Source: Porphyrobacter sp.
GTDB lineage: Bacteria; Pseudomonadota; Alphaproteobacteria; Sphingomonadales; Sphingomonadaceae
DNA length: 64,000 nt
Assembly: GCA_027533455.1 (NCBI GenBank)
Contig: JAPZUC010000006.1
Coordinates: forward strand, 62,001-126,000
Direction of reading: 5' to 3'
The notes under the pieces were generated by a model. That model had not been told where the DNA came from. It saw nothing but the letters and a program-made list of their open reading frames with translations, and ran no database searches. The position numbers and the translations under genes are program-made. Within the stretch, counting starts at the first letter, position 1, and each line of letters opens with the position of its first letter. Positions 36,412 through 44,151 of the stretch are shown here, piece by piece.

Positions 36412-37539
36412 TCAGAAATACCTGGCGCTGGCGATTTCCGCCCCTTCGGCAAGCGCTGCCAGCTTGGCCCAGACGATTTCCGGATCGAGCGCATTGCTGC
36501 CCGCATGGACCGAGAAGCCGCAATCGACGCCCGCCATCACCCGCTCCCGCCCGAGCAGATCGGCATAGCGGCCGATGCGCTGGGCGATCAGTTCGGGGTG
36601 CTCGATATAGGGCGATTGCGGCTCGACCATGCCGGGGCACAGGATCTTCCCTTCGGGCAGAGGGCTGGCCTCGAAGAAGGCGAATTCATGGGCGTGGCGC
36701 GGGTTGGCGCCTTCGATCAGCACGGTCTGCGGCTTGGCGGTCCAGACGATATCGGCGATCTCCCCCAGCGCCACGTCGCAGTGGTGCGGGCCGGGGTAGT
36801 TGCCCCAGCACAGGTGCATCCGCAGTTGTTCGGCCGGGATGTTCTGCACCGCGTGATTGAGCGCAGCGATGTTCATGCCGATGCGCTTTCGGAAGTCCTC
36901 AAGGCTGAGGTCGGTGAACTGCACATGGCGGCCCATCGCAAGGTCGGGGCAATCGACTTGCAGCGTGATGCCCGCTGCTGCGATGGTCTCGTATTCGTGG
37001 CGCAGGCCTTCGGCGAGGGCGAAGACATATTCCTCGTCCGTGGCATAGAACTGGTTAGGGAAGAACAGTGCGGTGACCCCCGGCGAGGCGGCCGACATGA
37101 AGGTGGCGTGGCCGCCCGCAAGACGCACCAACCGCTCGGCATCGATGCGCGGCGCTTCCATGTCGATCACGGTGATGGGCGCGGTGCAGGCGGGGGCGGA
37201 GCGCTTGGCGCGGCCCTTGTTGCCGAACACCTGCGCCTTGGCCCCGGGAAAAGCTTCGAGGTCGGCAAATTCATACTGCCCGGCCTCGCCCCCGAAGCCC
37301 GACAGACGGTGCTTGATATAGGTGGCGTAGGAGGGCTTGGACTGCTCGCCATCATTGACGATGCTCACGCCCGCCTCGATCTGGCGCTTGATGACATAGG
37401 CGGTGGCTTCCTCCACCGCGGCGTCGAAGGCGGCTTCCGACACGGCCTCGCCGCCTTCACGGGCAAAGACCAGATCGAGCAGCGCCTCGGGGCGCGGCAG
37501 GCTGCCGACATGAGTGGTGAGGAAGCGGTTGGCGGTCAT
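36412..37539 (-). CDS. MetE-C-like cobalamin-independent methyltransferase domain protein
   Basis: A 375-residue stand-alone MetE C-terminal barrel with no N-terminal MetE half. Zinc-ligand regions are visible: H-x-C in MHLCWGN, a glutamate in LIEGANPRHAHE, and the last cysteine in AGVDCGFS. The opening TTHVGSLPRP is typical of this subfamily, which includes methyl-/alkyl-transferases acting on thiols such as epoxyalkane:CoM transferase. It is the last gene of the TonB-receptor operon (5 bases after the hydrolase). A thiol or methyl-acceptor substrate is expected, not necessarily homocysteine. Confidence 0.88.
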   Translation of the reverse strand: MTANRFLTTHVGSLPRPEALLDLVFAREGGEAVSEAAFDAAVEEATAYVIKRQIEAGVSIVNDGEQSKPSYATYIKHRLSGFGGEAGQYEFADLEAFPGAKAQVFGNKGRAKRSAPACTAPITVIDMEAPRIDAERLVRLAGGHATFMSAASPGVTALFFPNQFYATDEEYVFALAEGLRHEYETIAAAGITLQVDCPDLAMGRHVQFTDLSLEDFRKRIGMNIAALNHAVQNIPAEQLRMHLCWGNYPGPHHCDVALGEIADIVWTAKPQTVLIEGANPRHAHEFAFFEASPLPEGKILCPGMVEPQSPYIEHPELIAQRIGRYADLLGRERVMAGVDCGFSVHAGSNALDPEIVWAKLAALAEGAEIASARYF

Positions 37540-37544
37540 GTCAG

Positions 37545-38405
37545 TCAGGCCCTTTTCTTGGGATCGGCGCAGGATTTGAGGAAGCCGGCGACCAGCGCAT
37601 TGAAGCGCGCCGGGTTGTCGGCGTTGGCAAGGTGACCCGCACCCGGCACAACGGCGTGCATCGCGCGCGGCGCGACATCGCACAGCGCGCGCGCACAGGC
37701 CTGCCGCCACGGCGTGTCATGCTCTCCCACCAGAGCCAGCACCGGCACCGCCAGCGCCCGCAGCACTTCATGCGGCAGGCCCGGCGGATCGGAGCGGACG
37801 AGCAGATCGCGCCCGTCATAATCGGCGAGCATGGTCGCCAGCAGCGCCGCGACTTCGGGCGACCGGCCCTGCATCAGCGGGTGCTGCGCCCAATCGGCGC
37901 GCAGCTTGGCCAGATCGCCCGCTGCCGCCCATTGGCGATAGGTGTCGAGCGCCAGCACTTCGTCGCGCGCCACCAGCGCCGGCAGAGGCGCGCCGGACAC
38001 GACCACGCCGGTCAGGCGCGAGGCAAATTTGCGGGCCACATCCAGCGCGGTCACCGCCCCTTGCGACAGGCCGAGGAGCGCAAACCGCTCGAACCCGAGG
38101 AAATCGGCGATGGCGATGACGTCCTCGGCCTCGCGCGCCAGATCGGGCGGCGCGGTAGCGCGCCCGCAGCCGCGGCGGTCGGGCATGACGAGGAAACGGC
38201 TATGGGCCAGCCCTTCGACCTGCGGCGCCCACATGCGGTGGTCGAGCGTCCAGCCGTGCAGCAGGATCAGCGGCGTTGCCCCGGAGTCGATGGCGCCGGC
38301 CATGGCAATGGGTAGGCGCCCGCCTGCCACGGCCACCTCCCCATAGCACACGGGATCGGACGCAACGTCAGCCGGGGGGGCAGCCATCAGCGATTGCACC
38401 CCCAT
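37545..38405 (-). CDS. Alpha/beta-fold hydrolase
   Basis: A 286-residue hydrolase with nucleophile S114 in GLSQG, oxyanion region LLHGWTLDHRMW (residues 48-59), a candidate acid in VGEHDTPWR, and the catalytic histidine in GAGHLANADNP. It resembles C-C or ester hydrolases such as meta-cleavage-product hydrolases and enol-lactonases. It lies 13 bases after the VOC gene and 5 bases before the metE-like gene. Substrate unknown; the context with a VOC protein and a quinone reductase favours a ring-cleavage or lactone substrate. Confidence 0.9.
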   Translation of the reverse strand: MGVQSLMAAPPADVASDPVCYGEVAVAGGRLPIAMAGAIDSGATPLILLHGWTLDHRMWAPQVEGLAHSRFLVMPDRRGCGRATAPPDLAREAEDVIAIADFLGFERFALLGLSQGAVTALDVARKFASRLTGVVVSGAPLPALVARDEVLALDTYRQWAAAGDLAKLRADWAQHPLMQGRSPEVAALLATMLADYDGRDLLVRSDPPGLPHEVLRALAVPVLALVGEHDTPWRQACARALCDVAPRAMHAVVPGAGHLANADNPARFNALVAGFLKSCADPKKRA

Positions 38406-38418
38406 GGCCGCGCGCGGA

Positions 38419-38964
38419 TCAGGCCGCTTCGGCGGCGCGGAACGGATTGTTGTTGTGGTGCTGCCCGCCCAGCCAGCGCTTCAGCTCGGCATGCGCATTG
38501 GCGCGGCGCTCGGCATCGAGCGGCTCGGCGCGCGGATCATCATGGGTGAACTCGAGGATCATCCCGTTGGGATCGGTGACATAGAGCGAGCGGCAATAGC
38601 CATGCTCCAGCACATAGGTCTGGGGCTCCACGATCCCGGCGGCGGCAATGCGCTTGGCGAGTTCGGCCTGGCCGTCCGCGTCCACCTGCAGCGCGATGTG
38701 GATAAAGGGGCTAGCGGGCATTTCGGGGCCGAATTCGGCCTGATCCGCAGGATCGGCGAACTGGAAGAAGGCGAGCGCACTGCCATCGGCCAGTTCGAAG
38801 AACACGTGGCAATAGACGCGCTCCTTGCCGAACAGCTCGTCCTTCTCGCAATAGGTCGCCATCAGCGGGAAGCCGAGCACGTCTTCATAGAAGGCGCGGG
38901 TCGCTTCCAGATCCTTGGTGACATAGGCGGTGTGGTGGAGGCGGTTGGCCAGAATCTTCGTCAT
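38419..38964 (-). CDS. VOC (vicinal oxygen chelate) family protein
   Basis: A 181-residue glyoxalase/extradiol-dioxygenase-fold protein. A paired beta-alpha-beta-beta-beta module is seen, with candidate metal ligands H in RLHHTAYVT, H in FIHIALQV and E in GMILEFTHDD, the usual H-H-E set. The tail after residue 150 is polar (HAELKRWLGGQHHNNN). It could be a ring-cleavage dioxygenase, an isomerase or a glyoxalase. It is 29 bases downstream of wrbA, in the operon led by the TonB receptor. Confidence 0.9.
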   Translation of the reverse strand: MTKILANRLHHTAYVTKDLEATRAFYEDVLGFPLMATYCEKDELFGKERVYCHVFFELADGSALAFFQFADPADQAEFGPEMPASPFIHIALQVDADGQAELAKRIAAAGIVEPQTYVLEHGYCRSLYVTDPNGMILEFTHDDPRAEPLDAERRANAHAELKRWLGGQHHNNNPFRAAEAA

Positions 38965-38993
38965 TTTGCGGTCTCCCTCAATCCCTAAACAGT

Positions 38994-39596
38994 TCAGGCG
39001 GCAAGCTTGGCGGCGATCTGCGCCACGTGAGCCCCCTGGAAACGCGCACCGGCGAGTTCGTTTTCGCTCGGCATGCGGCTGCCGTCATTACCAGCCAGCG
39101 TGCTCGCACCATAGGGGGTGCCGCCGCTGATCTCGCCCATCTCGGAATTGCCTGCGAAGGTATAGGGTAGGCCGACGATCACCATGCCGTGGTGCAGCAG
39201 CGTGGTGTGGAACGAGGTGATGGTGGTCTCCTGCCCGCCGTGCTGGCTGGCGGTGGAGACGAACACGGAACCGACCTTGCCGACCAGCGCCTTTGTGAAC
39301 CACAGCCCGCCGGTCTGATCGAGGAAGTTGCGCATCTGCGCGGCCATGTTCCCGAAGCGGGTGGGGGTGCCAAAAATGATCGCGTCATAGTCAGCCAGCT
39401 CGTTCGGGTCGGCAAGGGGAGCCGCCTGTTCAAGCTTGATCCCCGCACCCCTGGCGACGTCATCGGGCACCAGCTCGGGAACGCGTTTCACGAAAACCTC
39501 GGTGCCGGGGACGCTGGCGGCGCCTTCGGCAACCGCAGCGGCCATCGCCTCGATATGGCCATAGCTCGAATAGTAGAGCACCAGCACCTTGGTCAT
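38994..39596 (-). CDS. wrbA: NAD(P)H:quinone oxidoreductase WrbA
   Basis: A 200-residue flavodoxin-like FMN enzyme that reduces quinones by two electrons. It has the FMN phosphate loop [50 protein letters not shown] and GLPYTF, all typical of WrbA, and a normal length. The gene starts 12 bases after the TonB-receptor stop, so here it is likely dedicated to a quinone made in the pathway rather than general stress defence. Confidence 0.95.
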   Translation of the reverse strand: MTKVLVLYYSSYGHIEAMAAAVAEGAASVPGTEVFVKRVPELVPDDVARGAGIKLEQAAPLADPNELADYDAIIFGTPTRFGNMAAQMRNFLDQTGGLWFTKALVGKVGSVFVSTASQHGGQETTITSFHTTLLHHGMVIVGLPYTFAGNSEMGEISGGTPYGASTLAGNDGSRMPSENELAGARFQGAHVAQIAAKLAA

Positions 39597-39608
39597 CGTT
39601 TCGCTTCC

Positions 39609-41822
39609 TTAGAACTTGTAGCCGATTTCGACCCCGTAGCGCCGCGGACGGGCACGGAACACGAAGCCGCCCGGCGAGAACTCGGCGTTGTAGATCTCGT
39701 TGAACAGGTTGCTGGCAAAGCCCGTCACCGAAACGCCGTTCTGCAGGGTGAAGCCCGCACGCACATCGACGATGTCGACCGGGCTGCGGACCGTGGTGTT
39801 GAACGGCTCCCACCAGGTCTTGCCGGTGCGGCGGTAGTCCACGCGGAACAGGCCATCGACCGTATCGCTGATCGGCCCCGCATACTGCGCACCGAGGTTG
39901 AGGGTGTAACGCGAGATCTGCGGGGCTTCGTTGCCGATCACCGATGCATCGGGGAAGGCCTTGATCTCGCTGTCGGTGTAGCCGATCGCGGCATTGACGT
40001 CGAAGTTCGGCGCGACTTCGGCAGTCGCTTCCAGCTCGAAGCCGTTGATCCGGGTCTCGGGAATGTTGCCGAGGTTCTGGGTCGAGGACTGCGCGAGGAA
40101 GACGAAGAAGTACGAGTTCTCCGACTTGGTGGTGTAGGCCGCAGCGCCCAGACGGACCGGGCCGACATGCGCCTTGGCGCCGACTTCGAAGGTGTCGGCG
40201 GTCTCGGCCTGGAAGATGTCACCCACGCCGACGATGCCGGCATTGACCGATTCCGCGCCCACGCCGGTCTGGTTGAAGCCGCCCGAACGGAAGCCGCGTG
40301 AATAGCCGCCGTAGAAGGTGAAATCAGGGGTCGGCTCGTAGGTCAGCGTGATCTTGGGCTGCCAATCGTCGAACACCGCGGTGCGCACTTCGCCGCTCTG
40401 CGCCTGCGGCACGCCGGGGACGTTGGGCAGGAAGCCTTGCGGAGTCAGTGTGGTCTGGCGGCGACGGTCGCGGTCGTAACGCAGCGAGGCGTCAACCCGG
40501 AACTGGTCGGAGAACTCGTAACCCGCATTGGCGAACATCGCCCAGGCGAAGTTTTCCTGCCCGTCGGCAAGGAAGGAGAACTGCGGGTTGAGCGGATTGG
40601 TCGAAGGGCTGCGGTACACAGGGAAAACCCCGTTGCCGGTATCGATCATGTTGCCGGTCGAGATGTAGCGCGTGGTGTCGATCAGGTAGCCGCCGACCAT
40701 CCAGTTGAACTTGCGGTCGTCATCGGGCGAGGCAAGGCGCACTTCCTGGCTGAACGCCTTAACGTTGAGATACTGGCTCTGGTTGAGGTCGAAGCCGTTG
40801 CCGGCGCCGAACAGGAATTCGAACAGGTTGAAGAAGAAGCTGTCCGGGATCGGCTTGAAGTCGAAGGCGTCGCCGGTGAGGATTTCCTTCAGCGTGTCGT
40901 AGGACGACACCGAGGTCAGCACCGCGTTATCGCCCGCATATTCGACCTTGAGCGCGATATTGTAGATGTCGCGATCATTCTGGCCGCGGTTGTTGACCTC
41001 GACCGGGGCGATGTCGTTCACGTCGCCGACGATGTTGTAATAGAGACCCTGCGTGCGCAGCTGGTTGACGCTGCCGCGAAGGTCGAAGGTCAGGCGGTCG
41101 GTGGCCTCGACCAGCAGGTTGCCGCGCAGGGAGAAGTCCTGCACCGGATCGGCCTTCTCGTTCAGGAAGACGTTGTTGATGAAGCCATCGGTGTCATACC
41201 ACGATCCGGCCACGCGCAGCTTCACGCCTTCCGCCAGAGGGCCGCTCACGCCGCCGCGCACGAAATAACCGAAGCCGTTATCGACGCCTGCGGTGATATT
41301 GCCCGAAAGCTCGTCGGTCGGCTTCTTGGTGGTGATGATGATCGCGCCGCCGATGGCGTTGCGACCGTAAAGGCCGCCCTGCGGGCCCTTGAGTACTTCG
41401 ATCTGGTCGATGTCGAACAGATCCTGGTTGAACTGCGCGGGGTTCACCTGCTGCACGCCATCCACGATCACGGCGACCGAAGGCTCGGAATTGCGGTTCT
41501 GGGTGATGCCGCGGATGATGACGAAGGCGTTGCCCGCGTTCTGGGTCTCGACCAGCGTGACGTTCGGCGTCAGCGCTATGAAGTCGGACGGACGCTCGAT
41601 CCCGGCATTGCTGATCGCCGCCGAATCGAAGGCGGTCACGGCGGCAGGAGTGTCCTGCAAGGTCTCGGTGCGACGCAGCGAGGTGACGACGATCTCACCG
41701 GCCGTCTCGGCCTCGGGAGCGGCGTCCTGCGCGGCGAGCGGCGCTGCGGCAAGCGTGGCGACGGCGATGGCCGTGGTGCTGACGAGCGCGCTGGTGGCGC
41801 GGCTCAGGCCCGGAAACTTCAT
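39609..41822 (-). CDS. TonB-dependent receptor
   Basis: A 737-residue outer-membrane receptor. A signal peptide ends near AAQ (about residue 32), followed by the TonB-box-like EIVVTSLRR. The plug domain has GPQGGLYGRNAIGGAIIITTKKP and the 22-strand barrel ends in GVEIGYKF. The type resembles the large sphingomonad families that import aromatic, plant or chelated compounds rather than known siderophore receptors. The start at 41822 gives a complete signal peptide. It heads a five-gene operon and has the double IclR-type operator 73-104 bases upstream. Confidence 0.95.
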   Translation of the reverse strand: MKFPGLSRATSALVSTTAIAVATLAAAPLAAQDAAPEAETAGEIVVTSLRRTETLQDTPAAVTAFDSAAISNAGIERPSDFIALTPNVTLVETQNAGNAFVIIRGITQNRNSEPSVAVIVDGVQQVNPAQFNQDLFDIDQIEVLKGPQGGLYGRNAIGGAIIITTKKPTDELSGNITAGVDNGFGYFVRGGVSGPLAEGVKLRVAGSWYDTDGFINNVFLNEKADPVQDFSLRGNLLVEATDRLTFDLRGSVNQLRTQGLYYNIVGDVNDIAPVEVNNRGQNDRDIYNIALKVEYAGDNAVLTSVSSYDTLKEILTGDAFDFKPIPDSFFFNLFEFLFGAGNGFDLNQSQYLNVKAFSQEVRLASPDDDRKFNWMVGGYLIDTTRYISTGNMIDTGNGVFPVYRSPSTNPLNPQFSFLADGQENFAWAMFANAGYEFSDQFRVDASLRYDRDRRRQTTLTPQGFLPNVPGVPQAQSGEVRTAVFDDWQPKITLTYEPTPDFTFYGGYSRGFRSGGFNQTGVGAESVNAGIVGVGDIFQAETADTFEVGAKAHVGPVRLGAAAYTTKSENSYFFVFLAQSSTQNLGNIPETRINGFELEATAEVAPNFDVNAAIGYTDSEIKAFPDASVIGNEAPQISRYTLNLGAQYAGPISDTVDGLFRVDYRRTGKTWWEPFNTTVRSPVDIVDVRAGFTLQNGVSVTGFASNLFNEIYNAEFSPGGFVFRARPRRYGVEIGYKF

Positions 41823-41894
41823 ACAACTCTCCCCTGTGTGCGCGCGAACGCGCCGCTCTTTTGGCGACCCCTCCCGGCTAGACCAATTATGAAA

Positions 41895-41926
41895 TTCGCA
41901 ATGCGAAGTCAACTTCGATATGCGAA
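41895..41926. promoter_or_regulatory. Double TTCG-N5-CGAA operator, TonB-receptor promoter
   Basis: Two palindromes, TTCG-CAATG-CGAA (41895-41907) and TTCG-ATATG-CGAA (41914-41926), start 19 bp apart and are separated by GTCAAC. The arrangement and most bases match the operator at 44107-44138. Binding by the IclR protein encoded between the two sites is inferred. Confidence 0.75.
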
Positions 41927-42033
41927 ATCCGTCGGCTGTGGCTGCAATGCCACTTTGGGGCTGATTCACCCATGCGCCAGACCGCCCCCAGCCTATGCTT
42001 GGGACGGGTCAGACCCCCGCCAGACACGCTTTG

Positions 42034-42068
42034 ACCCCTCTCAGGGGTGGCCTCGAGAGGCGTTTTTT
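42034..42068 (+). terminator. Terminator-like hairpin with T6 on the plus strand
   Basis: ACCCCT/AGGGGT or, alternatively, CCTCTC/GAGAGG stems are followed by CGTTTTTT. The orientation is plus, yet no plus-strand gene precedes it, only the minus-strand iclR stop and the TonB promoter. It may end a short unannotated transcript. Confidence 0.45.
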
Positions 42069-42086
42069 CGACGATTTTGCCTGAAA

Positions 42087-42917
42087 TCAGGGCCGCAAGC
42101 TGGCCTCGAGCGCCGGCCAACGACGCAGCGAAGCCTCGATCTCGCCCGCCGCAGCGCGCAGCAGCGGCAAGCGGGTGCGAACCAGTTCGTCCTGCGAGAT
42201 CCGGGTGGTCGAAGTGGAGCAATTGATGCTCGCAATCACCCGCTTGTCGCGTCCGAAAATCGGCACCGCGACCGAGACGATCCCGTAATCAAGCTCGTCC
42301 AGCGCCGAATCGTATCCCCGCTCGGAAATCAGATGCAGCCGGTCGGCCATCGCGGGCCGGTCGGTGACGGTGCGTTCGGTGAACCGCTGGTAGGGCGCGC
42401 GGGCGTAGAGCGAGGCGCGCTCGTCCTCGGGCAGGAATGCCGCGAGCGCCTTGCCCAGCGAGGTCGCATGGAAGGGAAAACGCGTCCCCACCCCCGCTGC
42501 GACGCGGAAGCGCCGGTCGGTCGAAACATGGGCAACGTAAAGGATCTCGGTGCCCGACAGCACGGCAAGGCTGGCGCTGTCCCCGGTCTGGTCGCGCAGG
42601 CCCTGCAAGGGGGGCAGCACAACCTGTTCGATCTGCATCGAGGCAAGGAAGGCCGAGCCGATCGTCAGCACCGCAGGGCGCAGCAAAAACTTGCGCTCGT
42701 GCTGCCCGACATAACCAAGCTCCACCAGCGTGATCAGGCAGCGGCGCGCCACGGCAGGCGGCAGCGCCGTCTTGGCCGCCACTTCGCTGAGGGTCATCTC
42801 GGGATGATCCTCGTCAAACGCCTTCAGCACGCGTAATCCGCGTTCGAGCGTCGAGAGAAACTCCGGGTCTTTCGCCCCGGACTCTTTGGCAGCCTGTTCA
42901 GCCCCTGCGGATCCCAT
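42087..42917 (-). CDS. IclR family transcriptional regulator
   Basis: A 276-residue regulator of the PcaR/PobR/PcaU branch. The N-terminal winged helix is at about residues 22-80 (LERGLRVLKAFDEDHPEMTLSEVAAKTALPPAVARRCL) and the C-terminal GAF-like effector domain at about residues 95-265 (FPFHATSLGKALAAFLP, VAVPIFGRDKRVIASINCS). That branch senses aromatic acids. Its start lies inside the end of the CoA-transferase gene, overlapping by 20 bases, so the two are translationally linked. It is the natural candidate for the paired operators on either side. Confidence 0.95.
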   Translation of the reverse strand: MGSAGAEQAAKESGAKDPEFLSTLERGLRVLKAFDEDHPEMTLSEVAAKTALPPAVARRCLITLVELGYVGQHERKFLLRPAVLTIGSAFLASMQIEQVVLPPLQGLRDQTGDSASLAVLSGTEILYVAHVSTDRRFRVAAGVGTRFPFHATSLGKALAAFLPEDERASLYARAPYQRFTERTVTDRPAMADRLHLISERGYDSALDELDYGIVSVAVPIFGRDKRVIASINCSTSTTRISQDELVRTRLPLLRAAAGEIEASLRRWPALEASLRP

Positions 42918-44058
42918 GCACCGGCCTTTCGATGGAGCGGCGGATCGCCGCGTCGTCGGCCCCCAATAGGGGCGGCGCGGTGACGCTGTCCATCCGCTCG
43001 CCATCGAAGGACAGGGGGAAACGGATGGTACGGAAAGTGCCCTTCGGCCCGTCCGGATCGGTGACTTCGATGCCCAGCACCTTGGCCTGTTCGGTCGCGA
43101 GGACTTCAGCGGTGTCGTAGACGGGAGAATTGGGGACTTCGAGGCGGGTCAGTTCCGCCGTCCAGTGATCGCGCGGCTGGCCCGCAAAGATCGGGGCAAG
43201 GAAGGCGACCACATCCTCGTAATGCGCAATGCGCGCGTCGCGGCTTTCGAAGGCGGGGAGGCTCAGCATATCGGGCTGACCGACCGCGATCGCGAGGTTC
43301 TCCCAGAACTTGGGCGGCGAGGACATATGCAGCGCCAGCCACTTGCCGTCCGCGCACTGGAACACATAGCTCTGCGAGACGTGAGGGCGCGAGTACGGCC
43401 CCATCACCTGATCGGCCGACAGCAGGTGGGTAAAATCGTCGAGGTTGAAGTGGCACATTGCCTCGAACATCGAGGTTTCGACCACGCGGCCCCGGCCCGT
43501 CTCGTGCCGCTCATTCAACGCGGCGAGAATGCCGAGCGCAGTATAGAAGCCGGTCATGGCGTCAGCGATGGCAGGGCCGACGACGCGGGGGTGTTCGGGG
43601 TTCACCAGCAGCCGCAGAAAGCCCGATGCGGCCTGCGCAACGGTGTCGAAGGCGGGCCGATCCCGCTCCGGCCCTTCGGAGCCGAAGCCCGAGATCGAGG
43701 CGTAAACCAGCCGCGGGTTGATCCCCTGGAGCCGCGCCGCATCCACCTTCAGCCGGTCGGCCACGCCCGGGCGGAAGTTCTGGATAAAGACGTCCGCATC
43801 CGCGACCAGCCGGTCGAGCACGGCCAGGTCTTCGGGGTTCTTGGGATCGATGGTGATCGAACGCTTGTTGCGGTTATAGGTCTGGAAGTGAGGGCTGTAG
43901 AGTTCGCCCTTGAAGCTGCGGAACGGATCGCCGGTGCCCGGTTGTTCAACCTTGATGACATCCGCGCCCATGTCGGCGAGCAGCATCCCGGCGGCCGGGC
44001 CGGTGATGAAGGTGCCCATTTCGAGCACGGTAACGCCCTGTAGGGGTCTCGCAGTCAT
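42898..44058 (-). CDS. Class III (CaiB/BaiF/Frc) CoA-transferase
   Basis: A 386-residue family III CoA-transferase. It has the N-terminal LEMGTFITGPAAGMLLADMGADVIKVE, FIQNFRPG, and the catalytic aspartate D167 (IADAMTG) that carries the acyl-aspartyl intermediate in Frc. It moves CoA between carboxylic acids. The start could be 44058 or 44067; 44058 gives the usual short lead. It is divergent from the citryl-CoA-lyase-like gene and shares a 93-base promoter region with a double operator, so it likely makes the CoA ester that the lyase cleaves. Confidence 0.93.
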   Translation of the reverse strand: MTARPLQGVTVLEMGTFITGPAAGMLLADMGADVIKVEQPGTGDPFRSFKGELYSPHFQTYNRNKRSITIDPKNPEDLAVLDRLVADADVFIQNFRPGVADRLKVDAARLQGINPRLVYASISGFGSEGPERDRPAFDTVAQAASGFLRLLVNPEHPRVVGPAIADAMTGFYTALGILAALNERHETGRGRVVETSMFEAMCHFNLDDFTHLLSADQVMGPYSRPHVSQSYVFQCADGKWLALHMSSPPKFWENLAIAVGQPDMLSLPAFESRDARIAHYEDVVAFLAPIFAGQPRDHWTAELTRLEVPNSPVYDTAEVLATEQAKVLGIEVTDPDGPKGTFRTIRFPLSFDGERMDSVTAPPLLGADDAAIRRSIERPVHGIRRG

Positions 44059-44106
44059 CCAACACATCCCATCTGCTTGCCTTGACGTCGATGAGACTCT
44101 ATATTC

Positions 44107-44138
44107 TTCGCATACCGAAATCAACTTCGAATAACGAA
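44107..44138. promoter_or_regulatory. Double TTCG-N5-CGAA operator, divergent CoA-transferase/lyase promoter
   Basis: TTCG-CATAC-CGAA (44107-44119) and TTCG-AATAA-CGAA (44126-44138) start 19 bp apart with the spacer ATCAAC. The second ends 13 bases before the start of the lyase gene, so binding would block it directly; it also lies 49 bases from the CoA-transferase start. Confidence 0.78.
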
Positions 44139-44151
44139 AAGGCAAATCCCT

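Noticed and set aside
35065..37635. Very long plus-strand open frame opposite corA and the metE-like gene
   Set aside because: The minus-strand genes have clear domains and operon spacing. The antisense frame is histidine/arginine/glycine rich with no ribosome site.
40437..42836. Long plus-strand open frame opposite the TonB receptor and iclR
   Set aside because: It is antisense to two well-defined genes and to the operator region; its composition is typical of a shadow frame in GC-rich DNA.
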